DNA from: Accumulibacter sp.
Lineage (GTDB): Bacteria > Pseudomonadota > Gammaproteobacteria > Burkholderiales > Rhodocyclaceae
Assembly (NCBI RefSeq): GCF_023806565.1
Contig: NZ_JAMTDV010000013.1
Span: 1-46,358 of the forward strand
Direction of reading: 5' to 3'
Length of the DNA stretch: 46,358 nt
This document shows, piece by piece, positions 43,738 through 46,358 of this stretch. Both the position numbers and the translations under genes were made by a program. A model generated the notes under the pieces. That model was not told where the DNA came from. It searched no databases and saw nothing but the letters and a program-made list of their open reading frames with translations. The stretch's first letter is position 1, and each line of letters begins with the position of its first letter.

Positions 43738-45117
43738 ATGGCTCGCGCCGGCGGTACTGCGAAGACGATCTTCACCTGCGGCGAGTGCGGCGCCAGCGCC
43801 GCCAAGTGGCAGGGACAATGTCCGGGTTGCGGCTTGTGGAACACGCTGGTCGAGACGGTTGCCGAAGCGCCTGCGGTCGGCAGCCAGCGACGTTTCGCGG
43901 CGCTCGCCGGAGCAGCCGGATTGCAGACGCTGTCGGACATCGAAGCGCGCGAAGAGGACCGCTTGCCGACCGGCATCGGCGAGTTCGATCGGGCGCTCGG
44001 CGGTGGCCTGGTCCGCGGCGGTGTCGTGCTGCTTGGCGGTGACCCGGGAATCGGCAAGAGCACGCTGCTGCTGCAGGCACTGGCGATCCTGTCGTCAACG
44101 CACGAGGTACTGTACGTCAGCGGCGAAGAATCCGGCCAGCAGATTGCCCTGCGCGCGCGACGGCTCTCGCTCGTCACCGGCGGGCTCAAGCTGCTCGCCG
44201 AAATCAATCTGGAAAGGATCCTCGCGACGTTGCAGTCGGTGCAGCCGCGGGTGGCGGTGATCGACTCGATCCAGACCCTGTGGTCGGATCAATTGAGTCC
44301 GGCGCCCGGCTCGGTCGCGCAGGTACGCGAGTGCGCGGCACAGCTCACGCGCCTGGCCAAGGCGTCAGGCATCACGGTGATCCTGGTTGGTCACGTCACC
44401 AAGGAAGGGGCGCTGGCCGGGCCGCGCGTGCTCGAACACATCGTGGACACCGTGCTCTACTTCGAGGGCGACACGCATTCGAGCTATCGCCTGATTCGCG
44501 CGGTCAAGAACCGCTACGGCGCGGTCAATGAAATCGGCGTCTTTGCGATGACCGATCGTGGTCTGAAGGGAGTCAGCAATCCGTCGGCGATCTTTCTCTC
44601 GCAGCACGGCGCCGATGTCCCCGGCTCCTGCGTGCTGGTCAGCCAGGAAGGGACGCGCCCTCTGCTGGTCGAGATTCAGGCGCTGGTCGATCAGGCGCAC
44701 GGCAACCCGCGTCGGCTGACGGTCGGGCTCGATGCACAGCGCCTGGCGATGCTGCTGGCGGTGGTGCACCGCCACGCCGGCATCGTCTGTTTCGATCAGG
44801 ACGTCTTCGTGAACGCCGTCGGCGGCGTCAAGGTCGTTGAACCGGCGGCCGACCTGGCCGTGGTGCTCGCGATCGTCTCGTCGCTGAAGAACCGGGCGCT
44901 GCCGGGCAAGCTCGTGGTCTTTGGCGAAGTCGGGCTGGCCGGTGAAATCCGCCCGGCGCCGCGTGGCCAGGAACGCCTGCGCGAAGCCGCCAAGCTCGGT
45001 TTCACGCGTGCGCTGATTCCCGAAGCCAACCAGCCGAGGCAGCCGATTGCCGGCATCGAGGCGATCGCCGTGCGGCGGGTCGACGAAGCGGTCGCGAAGC
45101 TGCGCGAGATCGAATGA
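43738..45117 (+). CDS. radA: DNA repair protein RadA
   Basis: RecA-like branch-migration helicase, 459 residues. The N-terminal zinc finger is Cys14-x2-Cys17 and Cys28-x2-Cys31. Walker A GGDPGIGKSTLLLQAL lies near 100, and Walker B is VAVIDSIQTLW near 175. The RadA-specific KNRYG motif is near 260 (RAVKNRYGAVNEIG). The Lon-like C-terminal domain (IQALVDQAHGNPRRLTVGLD to AIAVRRVDEAVAKL) lacks the protease dyad, as in all RadA. It starts 2 bp after the alr stop, closing the lysR-alr-radA unit. Confidence 0.96.
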   Translation: MARAGGTAKTIFTCGECGASAAKWQGQCPGCGLWNTLVETVAEAPAVGSQRRFAALAGAAGLQTLSDIEAREEDRLPTGIGEFDRALGGGLVRGGVVLLGGDPGIGKSTLLLQALAILSSTHEVLYVSGEESGQQIALRARRLSLVTGGLKLLAEINLERILATLQSVQPRVAVIDSIQTLWSDQLSPAPGSVAQVRECAAQLTRLAKASGITVILVGHVTKEGALAGPRVLEHIVDTVLYFEGDTHSSYRLIRAVKNRYGAVNEIGVFAMTDRGLKGVSNPSAIFLSQHGADVPGSCVLVSQEGTRPLLVEIQALVDQAHGNPRRLTVGLDAQRLAMLLAVVHRHAGIVCFDQDVFVNAVGGVKVVEPAADLAVVLAIVSSLKNRALPGKLVVFGEVGLAGEIRPAPRGQERLREAAKLGFTRALIPEANQPRQPIAGIEAIAVRRVDEAVAKLREIE

Positions 45118-45357
45118 GATTTGCCCGCGTCGGCGTCTGCCGAGCGGTCTGCCGGCGCGATGCTTGCCGCGTGTGCTGCTCGGTGGCGCGGCGGCAGTGC
45201 GCGCTGCTGCCCAAGAGACGGAGTTTGCTGGTAGTCGCAACGATCCCCGATGCGACGCCTCCCGCACGTCGTGCGCAGCCGTGCCGCTTGTCGAATTTTT
45301 TTACAGGGGGTACGGGAAGGTTCAGGAAAACGTCTACGTAACAGGGAGTTGAATGTA
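45118..45357 (+). other. radA to PEP-CTERM intergenic region
   Basis: No gene is supported. Near 45265-45280 there is a small CGCACG/CGTGCG palindrome, followed about 20 nt later by TTTTTTT (45297-45303), which may end the radA transcript, though the spacing is longer than in a standard terminator. Base composition falls toward AT-rich close to the PEP-CTERM promoter. Confidence 0.4.
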
Positions 45358-45373
45358 TGGCATGGATTTCGCT
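45358..45373 (+). promoter_or_regulatory. sigma-54-like promoter of the PEP-CTERM gene
   Basis: TGGCAT-GGATT-TCGCT has GG and GC exactly 10 bp apart, with one mismatch in each element. The predicted start near 45385 leaves a leader of about 65 nt. The GGCAT variant is shared with the element before the other PEP-CTERM gene. PEP-CTERM genes in exosortase-bearing betaproteobacteria are known to use RpoN with the PrsR activator, which fits. Confidence 0.55.
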
Positions 45374-45449
45374 TCTAGCGCGGCACGGGTTAACGGCGAT
45401 GATCCGCTTACCTGTATCTTTTTCTCTAACCATTCTGGAGACGTAACAA

Positions 45450-46241
45450 ATGTTGAAGAAAATCCTCTGCGCCGCCCTGGTCGGCTCATTCGCTGCCGGC
45501 TCGGCCGTTGCCGCGGGCAATTCCACTCCCTATTACATTTTCGATGGCGACCGTCAGACCGGGTATGAAATTCTCAATGCGACGCTGGTGAATACGTTTT
45601 CGACATTCAGCATCGGTTACCCGGTGGCGATTGGCAGCACCATCTGGCTGGGTGATCGCGACAACCGGGGTGCCAGGGAATACAATCTGAACGGCACGGC
45701 GACCGGCAATACCTCCCCTGGCGGCGCTCGAATCTCGGAACTGCTAGACGGAACGACCAACGGCAAGGGAACGAACTACGGCGCGACCTGCTGCGCCGGT
45801 CAGAATGTGGTCACATCTGCCAACGCCGACTGGTCGAATCAGGCAGCGTTGTTCAACATCGGTGTTGAAGCAGCCGGCATCGCCTACGACACCAAGACCG
45901 GGCATCTGTTCGTTTCCACGCTGCGTTCCGGCGGCGTCATCAACGAGTACGATCTGGCTGGCAACCTGCTGAACAGCTACGCCGTTGGTCTCGACATTGC
46001 GGGCCTGGCCTATGAGCAGGCGACCGATACGCTCTGGGGCTACAAAGCATTTCCTGGCGGCAGCCTGGATCTCTACCAGTTCAGCACGGCCGGCGCCATC
46101 CTCGAGCACGACGTGGTCGCCGGCGGTTTCAACAATCCCCTGTCTGGCGAAATGGCGATCTCGGCCGTACCGGAGCCGGGCACTCTGGCGCTGCTCGGCA
46201 TTGGTGCGCTGGCGATGGTTCGTCGTCGCAAGGCGGCCTGA
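45450..46241 (+). CDS. PEP-CTERM sorting-domain protein
   Basis: A 263-residue exported protein. The signal peptide (MLKKILCAALVGSFAAGSAVAA) is cleaved near residue 22. The middle (about 25-235) looks like a beta-propeller-type or lectin-like secreted domain (GVEAAGIAYDTKTGHLFVST, LDIAGLAYEQATDTLWGYK: two related blades). The C-terminus is a classic PEP-CTERM tail, VPEPGTLALLGIGALAMV then RRRKAA from residue 240: motif, membrane helix, basic end. An exosortase (EpsH/XrtA type) would cleave or sort it; none is in the window. It is low in Lys and has few Cys (a CC pair near 112). GGAGACGTAACAA precedes the ATG. Confidence 0.92.
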   Translation: MLKKILCAALVGSFAAGSAVAAGNSTPYYIFDGDRQTGYEILNATLVNTFSTFSIGYPVAIGSTIWLGDRDNRGAREYNLNGTATGNTSPGGARISELLDGTTNGKGTNYGATCCAGQNVVTSANADWSNQAALFNIGVEAAGIAYDTKTGHLFVSTLRSGGVINEYDLAGNLLNSYAVGLDIAGLAYEQATDTLWGYKAFPGGSLDLYQFSTAGAILEHDVVAGGFNNPLSGEMAISAVPEPGTLALLGIGALAMVRRRKAA

Positions 46242-46271
46242 TCGTCTCGGCGCTACACTTTCGGGAATCGG

Positions 46272-46310
46272 AGTGCCCCGCGCACGTCGCGTGCCGGGGC
46301 ACTTTGGTTT
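46272..46310 (+). terminator. Rho-independent terminator of the PEP-CTERM gene
   Basis: AGTGCCCC (46272-46279) pairs with GGGGCACT (46296-46303), and GCACG pairs with CGTGC around a TCG loop, making a tight two-part stem about 30 bp after the stop. A T-rich tract TTTGGTTT follows. It is the clearest intrinsic terminator in the window. Confidence 0.8.
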
Positions 46311-46358
46311 CCATTGTCGGAGCAGGCGCCAGGGCCGGCTGCTGGCCCGGCTGTTCCC

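Noticed and set aside
1-46358. CRISPR array, insertion sequence, rRNA operon or riboswitch
   Set aside because: No regularly spaced repeats, transposase motifs, rRNA-like stretches or recognisable riboswitch cores were seen on either strand.

Overview
The window looks like chromosomal DNA of a high-GC betaproteobacterium, most likely a Rhodocyclales member of the Accumulibacter/Dechloromonas type. This is an inference. It rests on the NasA/NirBD nitrate-assimilation set with sigma-54 promoters, two PEP-CTERM exoprotein genes, a divergent AsnC-regulator/indolepyruvate-decarboxylase pair, and the tsaB-rimI-udg and lplT-alr-radA blocks. No insertion sequence, prophage, CRISPR array or rRNA operon was seen.

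Layout. 1-10.6 kb is a nitrate-assimilation region, almost all on the minus strand: a truncated NarK/NasA-type transporter, nirD, nirB, then (after a PEBP-family gene on the plus strand, a broken triple-META-domain gene and a NUDIX hydrolase) ybiB and nasA. nirB and nasA each have a near-perfect -24/-12 sigma-54 promoter just upstream, so nitrate uptake, nitrate to nitrite (NasA) and nitrite to ammonium (NirBD) look like one nitrogen-controlled regulon. 10.97-16.86 kb is one 1965-residue protein that joins two alpha/beta-hydrolase (lipase/acyltransferase-like) domains to a CHAT caspase-like protease domain and a helical tail. It is the most unusual object here.

16.9-23.5 kb is an envelope/exopolysaccharide-flavoured stretch: an asparagine-synthetase homologue with no N-terminal nucleophile Cys, a giant VanZ-VanZ-VanZ/O-antigen-ligase-like membrane protein with a soluble insert, and a frameshifted PEP-CTERM gene. 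A tRNA-Arg(CCT) follows, then an Uup-type ABC-F ATPase and a BenE transporter. 27.7-33.7 kb carries storage-glucan genes: glycogen phosphorylase facing a glgM-glgE pair, i.e. the maltose-1-phosphate route of alpha-glucan synthesis in place of classical GlgA.

33.8-35.8 kb is the translationally coupled tsaB-rimI-udg housekeeping block. 35.9-37.9 kb is a LemA/TPM-domain cluster. 38-40.2 kb is the divergent AsnC-type regulator and indole/phenylpyruvate decarboxylase. 40.3-45.1 kb holds lplT, a LysR regulator, alr and radA. The window closes with an intact PEP-CTERM gene with a sigma-54-like promoter and a strong terminator. The two PEP-CTERM genes share a variant -24/-12 motif (GGCAT-N5-TyGCT), which suggests co-regulation.
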